Origin: Psychrobacillus psychrodurans
GTDB lineage: Bacteria; Bacillota; Bacilli; Bacillales_A; Planococcaceae
Direction: 5' to 3' (one strand)
Assembly (NCBI RefSeq): GCF_027563345.1
Contig: NZ_JAMKBK010000007.1
Length of the DNA stretch: 64,000 bases
Shown here piece after piece: positions 49,452-59,065 of the stretch. Position numbers and translations under genes: made by a program. The notes beneath the pieces were generated by a model, which was given only the letters and a program-made list of their open reading frames with translations, was not told the DNA's origin and ran no database searches. Position 1 is the first letter of the stretch; each line of letters opens with the position of its first letter.

Positions 49452-49961
49452 TCATTTCATTCCTCTTCGCCATTTTTCGAAAATTTCTGCAACTTCTGCC
49501 GTTAATGGAATATTAGAAGCAGGCTTGTCATTCTGAATACTCTTCACTTTTTTTGTTATTTTGGAAGAAATGGACAACATCTCAATTTCTAATTCTCTTG
49601 CTGATTTTCGTAGGGCACCCTGACCAAATATAACTCGTTGCTCGGTCAAATCGGATGTAGCTACATAAATTTGAACTCTTCTACTACTCAATTCTTTCGT
49701 TAACTTTTCAATGCGTTCATCTGCAATTTCGTTTTTCCGCGTATAAATAACTTCCACGTTGTACTTTTTCTTTTTATTTTCAATACCAGGTACTAAGTGC
49801 GCATCAAAGACCACAATCACTCGAATACCTGTATATGCTTTGTATTCAGCCATCAGCTCAATCAAACGGTCTCTAGCGTCCAGTAATTTTACTTCTTTTA
49901 ACTTCCTTAGCTCGCTCCATGCGCCGATGATATTATATCCATCGACAAGTAGAATTTGCAT
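49452..49961 (-). CDS. rae1: Rae1/YacP, ribosome-dependent mRNA endonuclease (NYN/PIN-like)
   Basis: 169 residues; NYN-domain acidic residues in LLVDGYNIIGAW, VIVVFDAH and YVATSDLTEQR. B. subtilis Rae1 enters the ribosomal A site and cuts mRNA. Directly behind rlmB (4 bp) within the cysE operon. Confidence 0.92.
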   Translation of the reverse strand: MQILLVDGYNIIGAWSELRKLKEVKLLDARDRLIELMAEYKAYTGIRVIVVFDAHLVPGIENKKKKYNVEVIYTRKNEIADERIEKLTKELSSRRVQIYVATSDLTEQRVIFGQGALRKSARELEIEMLSISSKITKKVKSIQNDKPASNIPLTAEVAEIFEKWRRGMK

Positions 49962-49965
49962 CTTC

Positions 49966-50736
49966 TTATCCTTTTAACGGATTTCTTACGCGCCATATCT
50001 CATACAACAAAACAGAAGCAGCAACCGACGCATTAAGACTCGTTACATGACCGACCATTGGCAAATAGTAAAGAAAATCACACTTTTCTTTTAGCAGTCG
50101 ACTCATTCCTTTTCCTTCGCTACCAATAATAAGAGCTAGTGGAAGTGTTGCATCCATATTTCGATAATCAGTAGACTTCGCCGCATCTGTTCCTGCAATC
50201 CAAACGCCACGGTCTTTTAGCTCATCTACTGTTTGAGCCAGGTTACCCGCACGATAGACTGGAATATGTTCGATAGCTCCCGTGGAAGCCTTTGCAACTA
50301 CCGCTGTTAGTCCAACCGCTCTTCTTTTAGGAATAATAATTCCATGCGCCCCTATGGCATCTGCCGTTCTCATTATAGAACCAAGATTATGGGGATCTTC
50401 AATTTCATCTAGAATAATAAAAAGAGGATCCTCTTTTTTGCTAGCCGCCAGCTCAAATAAATCATCTAATTCTGCATAACGATATGCAGCAACCGACGCG
50501 ACTATCCCCTGGTGGTTTGCATCAGTTAAGTTATCGAGCTTCTTTTTAGGTACGAACTGCACGATTATTCCAGCATCTTTAGCTAATTGAATAATTTCAG
50601 ATACACCACTTTTTTGGATGCCTTCTGCTAGCCAAACTTTGTTCATATCTCTACCGGCACGAAGGGCTTCAACAACAGGATTTTTCCCTGCTATAAGTTC
50701 ACCAGTTTGCTCAACTTGATCATTTTTTTCTGTCAT
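49966..50736 (-). CDS. rlmB: 23S rRNA (guanosine-2'-O-)-methyltransferase RlmB family
   Basis: 256 residues; short L30e-like N-terminal substrate domain (IAGKNPVVEALRAGRDMNKVWLAEG) and a SPOUT domain with LDEIEDPHNLGSIMRTADA, ALIIGSEGKGMSRL and LNASVAASVLLYEIWR, the three knot motifs of TrmH-type enzymes. Start abuts the mrnC stop codon. Confidence 0.94.
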   Translation of the reverse strand: MTEKNDQVEQTGELIAGKNPVVEALRAGRDMNKVWLAEGIQKSGVSEIIQLAKDAGIIVQFVPKKKLDNLTDANHQGIVASVAAYRYAELDDLFELAASKKEDPLFIILDEIEDPHNLGSIMRTADAIGAHGIIIPKRRAVGLTAVVAKASTGAIEHIPVYRAGNLAQTVDELKDRGVWIAGTDAAKSTDYRNMDATLPLALIIGSEGKGMSRLLKEKCDFLYYLPMVGHVTSLNASVAASVLLYEIWRVRNPLKG

Positions 50737-51156
50737 TTATTTGTTCGCCCCTTTCTGTTTATCTATAAAGTCAATCGAAAAATGTAACACTTCTTGTAAA
50801 CGCTCTGTTTGTCCACTTAAGTATAGACTCCCGATGACCGCTTCAAACGCAGTACTATGATGATAAGTAATAACGTCCGTATTTTTAGGTACAGATCCAG
50901 ATTTCGCATTACGCCCTCTTCGTAGGACTGCTTGTTCATCTTCCGATAAAAACTCTTTGTCCAGCATCTCTTTCACAATCGTCGCTTGTGCTTTTGCAGA
51001 TACATAGTTAGTAGCTTCTTTGTGTAAAATATTTGGTCGAACCCGCCCAGAGCGGATGAGGTGTTCCCGAACGACCTGTTCGAAAACAGCATCACCCATA
51101 TAAGCAAGTGCTAAAGAATTTAGTTGTTTTACATCTGATAATGTTAAGTTTTCCAC
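50737..51156 (-). CDS. mrnC: Mini-ribonuclease III
   Basis: 139 residues: an RNase III catalytic domain without the double-stranded RNA-binding domain. LALAYMGDAVFEQVVREHL carries the catalytic Asp, and HSTAFEAVIGSLYL the second acidic motif. Matures 23S rRNA ends. Lies 4 bp behind cysS. Confidence 0.95.
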   Translation of the reverse strand: MENLTLSDVKQLNSLALAYMGDAVFEQVVREHLIRSGRVRPNILHKEATNYVSAKAQATIVKEMLDKEFLSEDEQAVLRRGRNAKSGSVPKNTDVITYHHSTAFEAVIGSLYLSGQTERLQEVLHFSIDFIDKQKGANK

Positions 51157-51160
51157 AAGT

Positions 51161-52561
51161 TTATCCTCTTTTCCATCGAATACCCTGTGCAGTATCTTCC
51201 AAAATAATATTTAACTCTTTTAATTGATCTCTAATTTCATCGGCACGGGTAAAGTTACGATCCTTCCTTGCTTGATTTCGTTCTTCGATCAATGCATCGA
51301 TTTCTTCATCTAATACTTCTTTTTCCTTAGCAAGCGTTAGTCCAAGTACAGCTGTCAAATCATCCATATCTGCTATAAATTGTTTCAATACGGATTCAGA
51401 TGTTTGTTTTTCTTGTAAATAAGTATTCGCAAGTTTCGACAATTCGAAAATAGCTGCAATCCCATTTGCTGTATTAAAATCATCATCCATCGCTGTTTCA
51501 AACTGTACTTTTACAGCCGCAATTTTTTGTAGCCAAATATCGTCATGGTCTCCTAAATTTGCAGTAGTACTTAAGCGATGAACTAAGTTATCATAAGCAG
51601 TCTGTATACGGTCCAAACCAGCCTCTGCTTGCTCCACCAATTCTTTTGAATAGTTAATTGGGTTTCGATAATGAACACTCAACATGAAGAGACGCAATAT
51701 TTGAGGGTCAATTTGCTGACGAATATCATTTACCAATACAAAATTACCTAGTGATTTTGACATTTTTTCATTATCTATATTTATATATCCATTATGCATC
51801 CAATATCTTGCGAATGTCTTTCCAGTTCTAGCTTCTGACTGAGCAATTTCATTTTCATGGTGAGGGAAAGTTAGATCCTGCCCTCCAGCATGAATATCAA
51901 TTGTATCTCCTAATATTTCTCTTGCCATTACAGAACATTCGATGTGCCACCCAGGACGTCCTTGACCCCAAGGGCTTTCCCAGAAAATTTCTCCAGGTTT
52001 TGCAGCTTTCCAAAGTGCAAAGTCAAGTGCATCTTCTTTTTTCTCACCAGTTTCAATACGGGCACCGACTTTTAAATCGTCTACAGATTGATGAGAAAGC
52101 TTACCGTATCCATCAAATTTTCTAGTACGGTAATATACATCCCCTTGTGACTCGTATGCATAGCCTTTTTCTTCTAATACTTTTATAAATTCTATAATTT
52201 GATCCATGTGATCCGTTACACGAGGATGTGAGTCTGCTCGATTGCAGCCAAGAGCCTCTACGTCTGCATAATAAGCATTGATAAAACGTTCTGTAAGCTC
52301 GGAGACCTCTTCCCCCAGTTCGTTGGCCGCTTTAATAATTTTGTCATCCACGTCTGTGAAGTTAGAAACGTATGTCACATCATATCCACGATATTGTAGA
52401 TACTTTCTTACCGTATCATATACAATTACAGGTCGAGCATTCCCTATATGAATATAATTGTAAACAGTTGGTCCACATACATACATTTTGACCTTGCCTT
52501 CTTCGAGTGGAATAAATGGTTCTTTTTCACGCTTTAATGTATTAAAAATTTGGATTGTCAT
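51161..52561 (-). CDS. cysS: Cysteinyl-tRNA synthetase
   Basis: 466 residues. Zinc ligand Cys29 in YVCGPTVYN, HIGN (38-41), ECSVMA with the second Cys, the His in FPHHENE, and KMSKS (about 266-270). C-terminal anticodon-binding region with a coiled part (EIDALIEERNQARKDRNF). Overlaps cysE by 4 bp. Confidence 0.98.
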   Translation of the reverse strand: MTIQIFNTLKREKEPFIPLEEGKVKMYVCGPTVYNYIHIGNARPVIVYDTVRKYLQYRGYDVTYVSNFTDVDDKIIKAANELGEEVSELTERFINAYYADVEALGCNRADSHPRVTDHMDQIIEFIKVLEEKGYAYESQGDVYYRTRKFDGYGKLSHQSVDDLKVGARIETGEKKEDALDFALWKAAKPGEIFWESPWGQGRPGWHIECSVMAREILGDTIDIHAGGQDLTFPHHENEIAQSEARTGKTFARYWMHNGYINIDNEKMSKSLGNFVLVNDIRQQIDPQILRLFMLSVHYRNPINYSKELVEQAEAGLDRIQTAYDNLVHRLSTTANLGDHDDIWLQKIAAVKVQFETAMDDDFNTANGIAAIFELSKLANTYLQEKQTSESVLKQFIADMDDLTAVLGLTLAKEKEVLDEEIDALIEERNQARKDRNFTRADEIRDQLKELNIILEDTAQGIRWKRG

Positions 52562-53214
52562 GACCAGTTTCTCTCCTTTTCTTTCGTTAAATGGTCTATT
52601 TCTTTTTGTAGATCTTCTATTTTATCTTCCATTTGTTTACATCGATCAGTAAACGGATCAGGCAGGTCCTGATGATCGAGATTCCGTTTCACTTTTACAC
52701 CATTTTGAATTACAACTACACCTGGAATACCAACTACAGTAGAATTAGTAGGTACATCTTTCAATACAACCGACCCAGCTCCTACTTTACTATTTTCACC
52801 AATTGTAATCGATCCTAATACTTTTGCTCCTGTAGCAATTAGTACATTATTATGAAGCGTGGGATGTCTCTTCCCTTTTTCTTTCCCGGTACCACCTAAT
52901 GTGACACCTTGGTAGATAGTGCAATCATCTCCAATTTCACAAGTTTCTCCGATGACTACACCCGATCCATGATCGATAAAAAAGCGTCTCCCAATTGTTG
53001 CACCCGGGTGAATTTCGACACCTGTAAAAAATCTACTAACTTGTGAAACTGCACGTGCTAGAAAAAAAAGATTCTTTTTAAATAATGCATGTGCAATGCG
53101 GTGGCTCCAAATCGCATGAAGTCCCGCGTATGTTAATATAACCTCTAGCTTACTATTTGCTGCTGGATCTTGTTCAAATACTACCGCAATATCTTCTTTC
53201 ATTCGATCGAACAC
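52558..53214 (-). CDS. cysE: Serine O-acetyltransferase CysE
   Basis: 218 residues. N-terminal helical part (LTYAGLHAIWSHRIAHAL) and a left-handed beta-helix with the catalytic segment FIDHGSGVVIGET and GGTGKEKGKRHP. Makes O-acetylserine, precursor of cysteine. GTG start at 53214 is set by GGGAGGAATCC; the result matches the usual MF.RMKEDI start. Under T-box control. Confidence 0.95.
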   Translation of the reverse strand: MFDRMKEDIAVVFEQDPAANSKLEVILTYAGLHAIWSHRIAHALFKKNLFFLARAVSQVSRFFTGVEIHPGATIGRRFFIDHGSGVVIGETCEIGDDCTIYQGVTLGGTGKEKGKRHPTLHNNVLIATGAKVLGSITIGENSKVGAGSVVLKDVPTNSTVVGIPGVVVIQNGVKVKRNLDHQDLPDPFTDRCKQMEDKIEDLQKEIDHLTKEKERNWS

Positions 53215-53239
53215 AAGGATTCCTCCCTTCATTTTTTTC

Positions 53240-53475
53240 CATAAAAAAAGTCTCTGTCTATAAATATAGACAGAGACGCAGTTAGCGCGGTTCCACTCTG
53301 ATTGGAAAAATATAAATACTTTCCCCACTTTGCATCTTTAACGCAGATGTTACGTTCAGCCTACTTAGAAGTTCGGCATGACGCTCGGAGGTGCATTTCA
53401 GTAACTCGTAGGCTCAGACCACTTTCAGCCGGTGATGGTCCTCTCTAAAGAACGTGCGTTACTTACTTCTCCTCT
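53240..53475 (-). promoter_or_regulatory. T-box leader, cysteine specific (cysE-cysS operon)
   Basis: Minus strand, in order: stem I with AGAGAGGACC at its base and specifier codon TGC in the context GAAATGCACC (UGC at 53393-53395); the T-box AGAGTGGAACCGCGC (53285-53299); and a long terminator with loop TATTTA-like centre and TTTTTTT (53242-53279). The specifier UGC reads uncharged tRNA-Cys, fitting the cysteine synthesis and charging genes behind it. Confidence 0.95.
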
Positions 53476-53516
53476 TCTTCGCTTTGCTATTCTTTTTACT
53501 TCGAATTTGTATCACC

Positions 53517-53545
53517 ATTTTCACACCTTGTTAGGGGAAAGTCAA
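53517..53545 (-). promoter_or_regulatory. Candidate promoter of the cysE T-box leader
   Basis: Minus strand: -35 TTGACT (53540-53545), 17-bp spacer, weak -10 GAAAAT (53517-53522); just after the gltX stop codon and about 45 bp before the T-box stem I. Confidence 0.4.
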
Positions 53546-53547
53546 TC

Positions 53548-55011
53548 TTATTGTTTTGCAAACTTGGCTACACGAGCAATTACTTTTTCTTTCCCTATTA
53601 AACTGATTGCATCAGCTAATTCTGGACCATGCATTTGACCTGTTGTTACTACACGTATTGGCATGAAAAGGTTTTTCCCTTTATGTCCTGTTTCTTTTTG
53701 CACAGCTTTAATAGCAGCTTTAATCTCTACTGCTTCAAATGTTTCTAGGCCTTCTAACTGTGTTTTAAAAGCAGCCATTACTTCAGGAACCTGCTCCCCA
53801 GCTAACACCTCTGTTGCTTCTTCAGTATATGCAATTTCGTGATCAAAGAATAATGAAGATAATTCAACGATTTCAGCACCAAAACTCATTTGCTCATGGT
53901 AAAGGGCAATAAGCTTTGTTGCCCACGTAAGTTCGTCTTCTGATAATTCAGCCGGAAGTAGATTTGCTTTTTGTAAATGCGGCAATGCAAGCTCTACTAC
54001 TTTTTCAAGTGGAAGTTGTTTAATATATTGGTTGTTCATCCATGTAAGTTTTTGTTTATCGAACATCGATGGTGATTTAGACAGACGCGATACATCAAAG
54101 TTTTTAATGAATTCCTCTTTGGTGAAGATTTCATCTTCCCCTTCAGGAGACCAGCCTAATAATGCAAAGAAGTTAAACATAGCTTCCGGTAAATACCCAA
54201 GATCTTTGTACTGAGTAACAAATTGTATAATTGACTCATCGCGTTTTGAAAGCTTTTTTCGGTTCTCATTGATGATTAATGTCATATGACCGAATTTAGG
54301 ATATGCCCATTCGAATGCATCAAACACCATTAATTGTTTTGGTGTGTTTGATAAATGTTCTTCCCCACGGAATACATGAGAAATTTCCATAAAGTGATCA
54401 TCTAATACAACAGCATAGTTATAAGTTGGGATTCCATTGGCTTTTACAAGCACCCAGTCACCAACATCCTTAGATTCAAATGTAACCAGTCCACGAACTA
54501 AATCTTCAAATGTATAAGTTACATTTTCTGGTACACGCATACGAATCGTATATGGTTGGCCTGCATCTTCTTTTGCTTGTACTTCTTCTTTTGATAAATG
54601 ACGGCATTTACCGTTGTACATAGGAGCTGCAATACCTTTTTCTTTTTGTACTTCACGTTCTGCTTCTAATTCCTCTGAAGAACAGAAACATTTATATGCA
54701 TGCCCTTTTTCTAACATTTCCTCCGCGTGCTTTGTATATATATCTAGGCGCTCCATTTGGCGATACGGCGCATAAGGTCCACTAATATCTACAGATTCAT
54801 CATAGTCGATCCCTAACCACTTTAAGTTTTCAAGTTGTGATAACTCGCCACCTTCTACATTACGTTCAATATCCGTATCTTCAATACGAACGATAAATTT
54901 ACCATCATGGTGACGTGCATATAAATAGTTAAATAACGCTGTGCGTGCTCCTCCAATATGCAAAAATCCTGTTGGACTTGGCGCGTAGCGTACGCGAACT
55001 TCTTGTGTCAT
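53548..55011 (-). CDS. gltX: Glutamyl-tRNA synthetase
   Basis: 487 residues. HIGH-type motif PSPTGFLHIGGARTALFN (11-28), zinc-like Cys cluster CFCSSEEL and CRH, and KLSKRDES (about 252-259). Non-discriminating form expected in Bacillales lacking GlnRS, which would also charge tRNA-Gln; that is family knowledge. The 152-bp upstream spacer shows no clear promoter. Confidence 0.98.
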   Translation of the reverse strand: MTQEVRVRYAPSPTGFLHIGGARTALFNYLYARHHDGKFIVRIEDTDIERNVEGGELSQLENLKWLGIDYDESVDISGPYAPYRQMERLDIYTKHAEEMLEKGHAYKCFCSSEELEAEREVQKEKGIAAPMYNGKCRHLSKEEVQAKEDAGQPYTIRMRVPENVTYTFEDLVRGLVTFESKDVGDWVLVKANGIPTYNYAVVLDDHFMEISHVFRGEEHLSNTPKQLMVFDAFEWAYPKFGHMTLIINENRKKLSKRDESIIQFVTQYKDLGYLPEAMFNFFALLGWSPEGEDEIFTKEEFIKNFDVSRLSKSPSMFDKQKLTWMNNQYIKQLPLEKVVELALPHLQKANLLPAELSEDELTWATKLIALYHEQMSFGAEIVELSSLFFDHEIAYTEEATEVLAGEQVPEVMAAFKTQLEGLETFEAVEIKAAIKAVQKETGHKGKNLFMPIRVVTTGQMHGPELADAISLIGKEKVIARVAKFAKQ

Positions 55012-55163
55012 AAGTATATCCTCCTAGTTTTCGTTCCATCAAATTAGCCTTAGTGTACTTGCGTCCAATTGGGCATGCTTAAAATTATCTTACACAACCT
55101 GGATAACATCTTGCGACGGCTCTAGCTTACTCCATTCTACCATTGCTTATATGTTTATTAAAG

Positions 55164-55643
55164 TTAGTCTTTCTTGAGAAGTAATATTGTCGCCATCGAT
55201 GCTATCCCTTCTTCACGACCTGTAAATCCTAGTCTTTCCGTAGTTGTAGCCTTCACATTTACTTGAGAAACATCCGCCTGAAGTAACTCTGCAACACGCG
55301 TACGAATTGTTTCAATATACGGTGACATTTTTGGCTTTTGAGCAATAATTGTACAGTCAATATTCCCTAACTTATATCCCTTAGCGTCTACCAACTTCCA
55401 AATATGCTCTAGTAGCTTTGCTGAATCTGCATCTTTAAAGTCTGGGTCTGTATCTGGAAAATGCCTTCCAATATCCCCTTCTCCAATCGCTCCTAATGCT
55501 GCGTCTGTGATTGTATGTAGTAGTACATCTGCATCTGAGTGCCCGATTAGCCCTCGTTCGTATGGTATCTCGATTCCCCCTATTATTAGCGGACGATTAT
55601 CCGCAAATTCATGTACATCGAATCCTTGTCCTATTCGCATCAT
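55164..55643 (-). CDS. ispF: 2-C-methyl-D-erythritol 2,4-cyclodiphosphate synthase
   Basis: 159 residues; metal ligands Asp9 and His11 in GFDVHEF and a His in LIGHSDADVLLH; the ATTTERLGFTGREEGIA segment near the end. Fifth step of the MEP isoprenoid pathway. 4 bp behind ispD. Confidence 0.97.
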   Translation of the reverse strand: MMRIGQGFDVHEFADNRPLIIGGIEIPYERGLIGHSDADVLLHTITDAALGAIGEGDIGRHFPDTDPDFKDADSAKLLEHIWKLVDAKGYKLGNIDCTIIAQKPKMSPYIETIRTRVAELLQADVSQVNVKATTTERLGFTGREEGIASMATILLLKKD

Positions 55644-55647
55644 CTTA

Positions 55648-56337
55648 TTATTCCTCCTGCTCTCGCTTATTTAATATAGCCTCTCCGTATAGAAGATCTT
55701 CCCTCGTCGTCATTTTTACATTATCGTAGGTGCTTTCAACAATATGAACACGCTCTCCTAATCTTTCTACGAGCATCGCTTCATCTGTCCCGAGAAAGTT
55801 TTCCACTTCCGCTAATCTTTCCGCTTTTTCTAATAATGTATACTGAAATGCTTGAGGCGTTTGAATAATCCACAAACTTTCTCTATCAATCGTTTCTTGG
55901 ATTATACCATTTACTGCTTTTTTCATCGTGTCTTTTGCCCGAACTGCCGCTACTGCAGCTCCTGAAATGTGTGCAACTTGTACTAATTGTTGTATCACTT
56001 CTTGATGAATAAATGGTCTTGCTGCATCATGAACGAGTACAATTCCTTTAGTGGTCACGGCTTTTAAACCCGCATATACGCTATGCTGTCTTTCTTCTCC
56101 ACCTTCGGCAATAGCCGAAACTTTTGTAATACAGTATTCTTTAAGGAGCCGTTCAATCAATTCTTTTTCCTCTTTCTTCACAGCCAATACAATTTGCTCA
56201 CAATTAGGATCTCTATCAAACACTCTTAAAGTATGTATCAAAATAGGAACATTACGCAGTTCTAAAAACAACTTATTTTGTCCAGCACCCATTCGTTTCC
56301 CACTACCCGCTGCTGGCAATAAAACAGTATATATCAT
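55648..56337 (-). CDS. ispD: 2-C-methyl-D-erythritol 4-phosphate cytidylyltransferase
   Basis: 229 residues; nucleotide-binding PAAGSGKRMGAGQNKLFLEL (8-27), VHDAARPFI, and the end motif VKMTTREDL. Third step of the MEP pathway. In operon with ispF; follows the yacL terminator. Confidence 0.97.
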   Translation of the reverse strand: MIYTVLLPAAGSGKRMGAGQNKLFLELRNVPILIHTLRVFDRDPNCEQIVLAVKKEEKELIERLLKEYCITKVSAIAEGGEERQHSVYAGLKAVTTKGIVLVHDAARPFIHQEVIQQLVQVAHISGAAVAAVRAKDTMKKAVNGIIQETIDRESLWIIQTPQAFQYTLLEKAERLAEVENFLGTDEAMLVERLGERVHIVESTYDNVKMTTREDLLYGEAILNKREQEE

Positions 56338-56359
56338 GTTAACGAACCTCCATCACATA

Positions 56360-56400
56360 GAAAAAGGGCGTATTCCTTTCTCAAAGGAAACAACCCTTCT
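56360..56400 (-). terminator. Candidate terminator between yacL and ispD
   Basis: Minus strand: AAGGG..TTTCCTTT / AAAGGAA..CCCTT stem with internal mismatches and TTTTTC after it. Confidence 0.7.
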
Positions 56401-56403
56401 TCG

Positions 56404-57492
56404 TTATTTTGAGTCCTGTGGTTTTGCAAATATCATTCGGCCAGCCGATGTTTGAAGTACACTTGTTACTTCTACATTTATGGCCTGTCCAATATATGTT
56501 TTACCACCTTCCACAACAATCATTGTTCCATCATCTAAATATGCAACACCTTGATTGTGTTCTTTGCCGTCTTTAATAACGACAACATGCATTATTTCCC
56601 CGGGAATAACGACCGGTTTTACCGCATTTGCCAAGTCATTAATATTCAAAACACGCACTTGATGTAGGTCACAAACCTTGTTTAGATTGAAGTCATTTGT
56701 TACAACAATTCCATTCATCTTTTTAGCTAGTCGAACTAATTTTAAATCTACCTCTTGGATATCTTCGAAATCTTCTTCTACGATTAACACGGCAGATGCT
56801 CTTTCCGTTTGTAGTTTTTTCAATACGTCTAAACCCCGACGCCCTCTTGTTCGTTTAAGCGTATCCGAGGAATCTGCAATATGTTGTAATTCAGTCAAAA
56901 CAAATTGAGGAACGACAAGAACCCCTTCGATAAATCCTGTTACCGAAATGTCAGCGATGCGACCATCAATAATAACGCTCGTATCTAACAATTTATAAGT
57001 TCCTAAAATCAATTCTTGGTTATCCTCGTCCACTGTTTTCTTTTTGCTACTATTCTGTTTAGAAGGAGTAAAAACTTGAAGAAGTTCGTCACGCTTTTTA
57101 AAACCGACTTGGAAACCTAAGTATCCCAAAACAATAGACAATAGTATCGGAACAATCGATCCAATACCCAGTATTGCAATATTATTAAGCGCAGAACCAA
57201 GGAAAAAGGCAACGATTAATCCTATAACCAGCCCAAGTGTTCCGAACAGCAAGTCTCCAATCGGCGCTTTTAATAACCGTTCTTCCATCCACTTGATAAA
57301 GTTCACTAAGTAGTCAGTCATAAATAATGCAGCCACGTATAACAATATCGCTCCAACTAAAACAGATACATACGGATTGTGAATCCATGGGTTCTCAGAT
57401 AAATTAAAAAGCTCGTATAAGTGCGGTAAGAATAATAAACCCAATGTTCCACCAATTAAAACAAAAGCAATTTGAATAATCCATTTTAACAA
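56404..57492 (-). CDS. yacL: PIN/TRAM-domain membrane protein (YacL)
   Basis: 362 residues. Four membrane segments in the first ~130 residues, PIN-domain acidic residues (LLDTSVIIDGR about 167, later VVTNDFNLNKV), and a C-terminal TRAM domain (GVAYLDDGTMIVVEGG). Putative membrane-bound RNase or RNA-binding protein; function not known. TTG start at 57492 behind GGAGGTGG gives the family start (MLKWIIQ). Confidence 0.9.
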   Translation of the reverse strand: MLKWIIQIAFVLIGGTLGLLFLPHLYELFNLSENPWIHNPYVSVLVGAILLYVAALFMTDYLVNFIKWMEERLLKAPIGDLLFGTLGLVIGLIVAFFLGSALNNIAILGIGSIVPILLSIVLGYLGFQVGFKKRDELLQVFTPSKQNSSKKKTVDEDNQELILGTYKLLDTSVIIDGRIADISVTGFIEGVLVVPQFVLTELQHIADSSDTLKRTRGRRGLDVLKKLQTERASAVLIVEEDFEDIQEVDLKLVRLAKKMNGIVVTNDFNLNKVCDLHQVRVLNINDLANAVKPVVIPGEIMHVVVIKDGKEHNQGVAYLDDGTMIVVEGGKTYIGQAINVEVTSVLQTSAGRMIFAKPQDSK

Positions 57493-57514
57493 GTATGCCA
57501 CCTCCATTTATTTC

Positions 57515-57544
57515 ATTATACTTCCATCTTTCACAATAAGTCTA
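57515..57544 (-). promoter_or_regulatory. Candidate SigA promoter of yacL
   Basis: Minus strand: -35 TAGACT (57539-57544), 18-bp spacer, consensus -10 TATAAT (57515-57520). Confidence 0.6.
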
Positions 57545-57562
57545 ATAAGAAAAGCACTTGCC

Positions 57563-57664
57563 CCCTCCCGCGCCCCGACAACATTCTACAGCGAAAATCT
57601 TTGCGCAGTAGCAAGGATTCCACGTAAAGGCGTTCTTTGCCTTTACGCCAAATCCTAAGGTGAT
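57563..57664 (-). repeat. GC-rich structured element between radA and yacL
   Basis: Perfect 9-bp stem CGTAAAGGC / GCCTTTACG around a 5-7-nt loop, flanked by GGATT/AATCC (57623-57664), and a G-rich stretch (minus strand GGGGCGCGGGAGGGGGC, 57563-57595 region). Much more GC-rich than the neighbours. No T-run follows the hairpin. It looks like a small dispersed element, but there is no second copy here. Confidence 0.4.
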
Positions 57665-57694
57665 TATCTGCTAGAGTATTCGCTCTCTTCTTTG

Positions 57695-59065
57695 TTACGA
57701 GAATGCCTCTTTCATCGCTTCGTTAACTGTTTCAATCCCTATAATTTGGATGTCTTTAGGGTAATCCCAACCGCCTAAATTAGATGCAGGAACAATCGCT
57801 CTTTTAAAGCCAAGCTTTGCAGCCTCTTGCACACGCTGTTCAATCCTAGACACCCTTCTCACTTCTCCAGTTAAACCGATTTCGCCGATAAAACAATCTG
57901 TCGGTGTAACTCCTGTATCTCGAAAACTAGATACGATACTTACTAGGACGGCTAAATCGATTGCAGGTTCGTCTAATTTCACTCCACCTGCAACTTTTAT
58001 ATAGGCATCTTGCGTTTGAAGTAGTAATCCCATTCTTTTTTCCAGTACCGCCATTAGCAATGAAACCCGGTTTTGATCAATACCAGTGGCCATACGTTTC
58101 GGGTAGTTAAAGCTAGACTGCGTCACTAGAGCTTGAATTTCTACTAAAATAGGTCTGGTACCTTCCATAGAGGCAACAATTGCAGAACCTGCTGCTCCGT
58201 GAGATCGTTCCTGCAAAAATAATTCAGACGGATTAAGTACTTCTTTTAATCCAGATTGAATCATTTCAAATATAGCAATTTCATTCGTAGAGCCAAAACG
58301 ATTTTTTTGAGACCTTAAAATACGATACGTATGGTGACGTTCTCCTTCGAAATACAAAACGGTATCCACCATATGTTCCAATATACGCGGCCCTGCAATT
58401 TGACCTTCTTTTGTTACATGTCCTACTAAAAAGATTGCTACATTTTTTGTTTTGGCTATTCGCATAAGCTCTGCTGTACATTCACGAACTTGCGATACAC
58501 TCCCAGGTGCACTAGTTACTTCCGGATGATGAACAGTTTGAATAGAATCCACAATGACAAATTTAGGCTCTACACTCTCAATTGTTTCATTAATAAGTTC
58601 TAAATTAGTTTCAGAGTAGATATAAAGCTCAGCTGAGGTAACTCCTAAACGTTCTGCACGAAGCTTTGTCTGACGGATGGATTCCTCTCCCGAAATGTAT
58701 AGAACTCGCTCACCTTTATTGGCAAGTAAAGCTGAAACCTGTAAAAGAAGAGTAGATTTCCCTATACCTGGATCTCCTCCTATTAACACTAGGGATCCTG
58801 GTACAATACCCCCACCAAGAACACGATTCAATTCCGCAAAGTCGGTTGTCACTCGTGGTTCTTCTGCTGTTACCACCGAAATAATCGGGGTAGCCTTTTG
58901 CGCTACGCCATCCGAATGCTGAAAGGAACGTTTCGGACCTTTTGAAACTATTTCTGTTTCTTCTACCATTGTATTCCAATCGCCGCATCCAGGACATCTT
59001 CCCATCCATTTTGCGGATTCATATCCACATGAATTACACATAAACTTCGTTTTCTTTTTAGCCAT
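57695..59065 (-). CDS. radA: DNA repair protein RadA (RecA/Lon-like)
   Basis: 456 residues. Zinc finger Cys10, Cys13, Cys24, Cys27; Walker A GGDPGIGKST (96-105); the RadA-specific KNRFG motif (about 250); and a C-terminal Lon-like domain with GEIGLTGEVRRV. Branch-migration helicase in recombination. ATG at 59065 follows TAGGAGG; the frame stays open upstream but without support. Confidence 0.97.
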   Translation of the reverse strand: MAKKKTKFMCNSCGYESAKWMGRCPGCGDWNTMVEETEIVSKGPKRSFQHSDGVAQKATPIISVVTAEEPRVTTDFAELNRVLGGGIVPGSLVLIGGDPGIGKSTLLLQVSALLANKGERVLYISGEESIRQTKLRAERLGVTSAELYIYSETNLELINETIESVEPKFVIVDSIQTVHHPEVTSAPGSVSQVRECTAELMRIAKTKNVAIFLVGHVTKEGQIAGPRILEHMVDTVLYFEGERHHTYRILRSQKNRFGSTNEIAIFEMIQSGLKEVLNPSELFLQERSHGAAGSAIVASMEGTRPILVEIQALVTQSSFNYPKRMATGIDQNRVSLLMAVLEKRMGLLLQTQDAYIKVAGGVKLDEPAIDLAVLVSIVSSFRDTGVTPTDCFIGEIGLTGEVRRVSRIEQRVQEAAKLGFKRAIVPASNLGGWDYPKDIQIIGIETVNEAMKEAFS

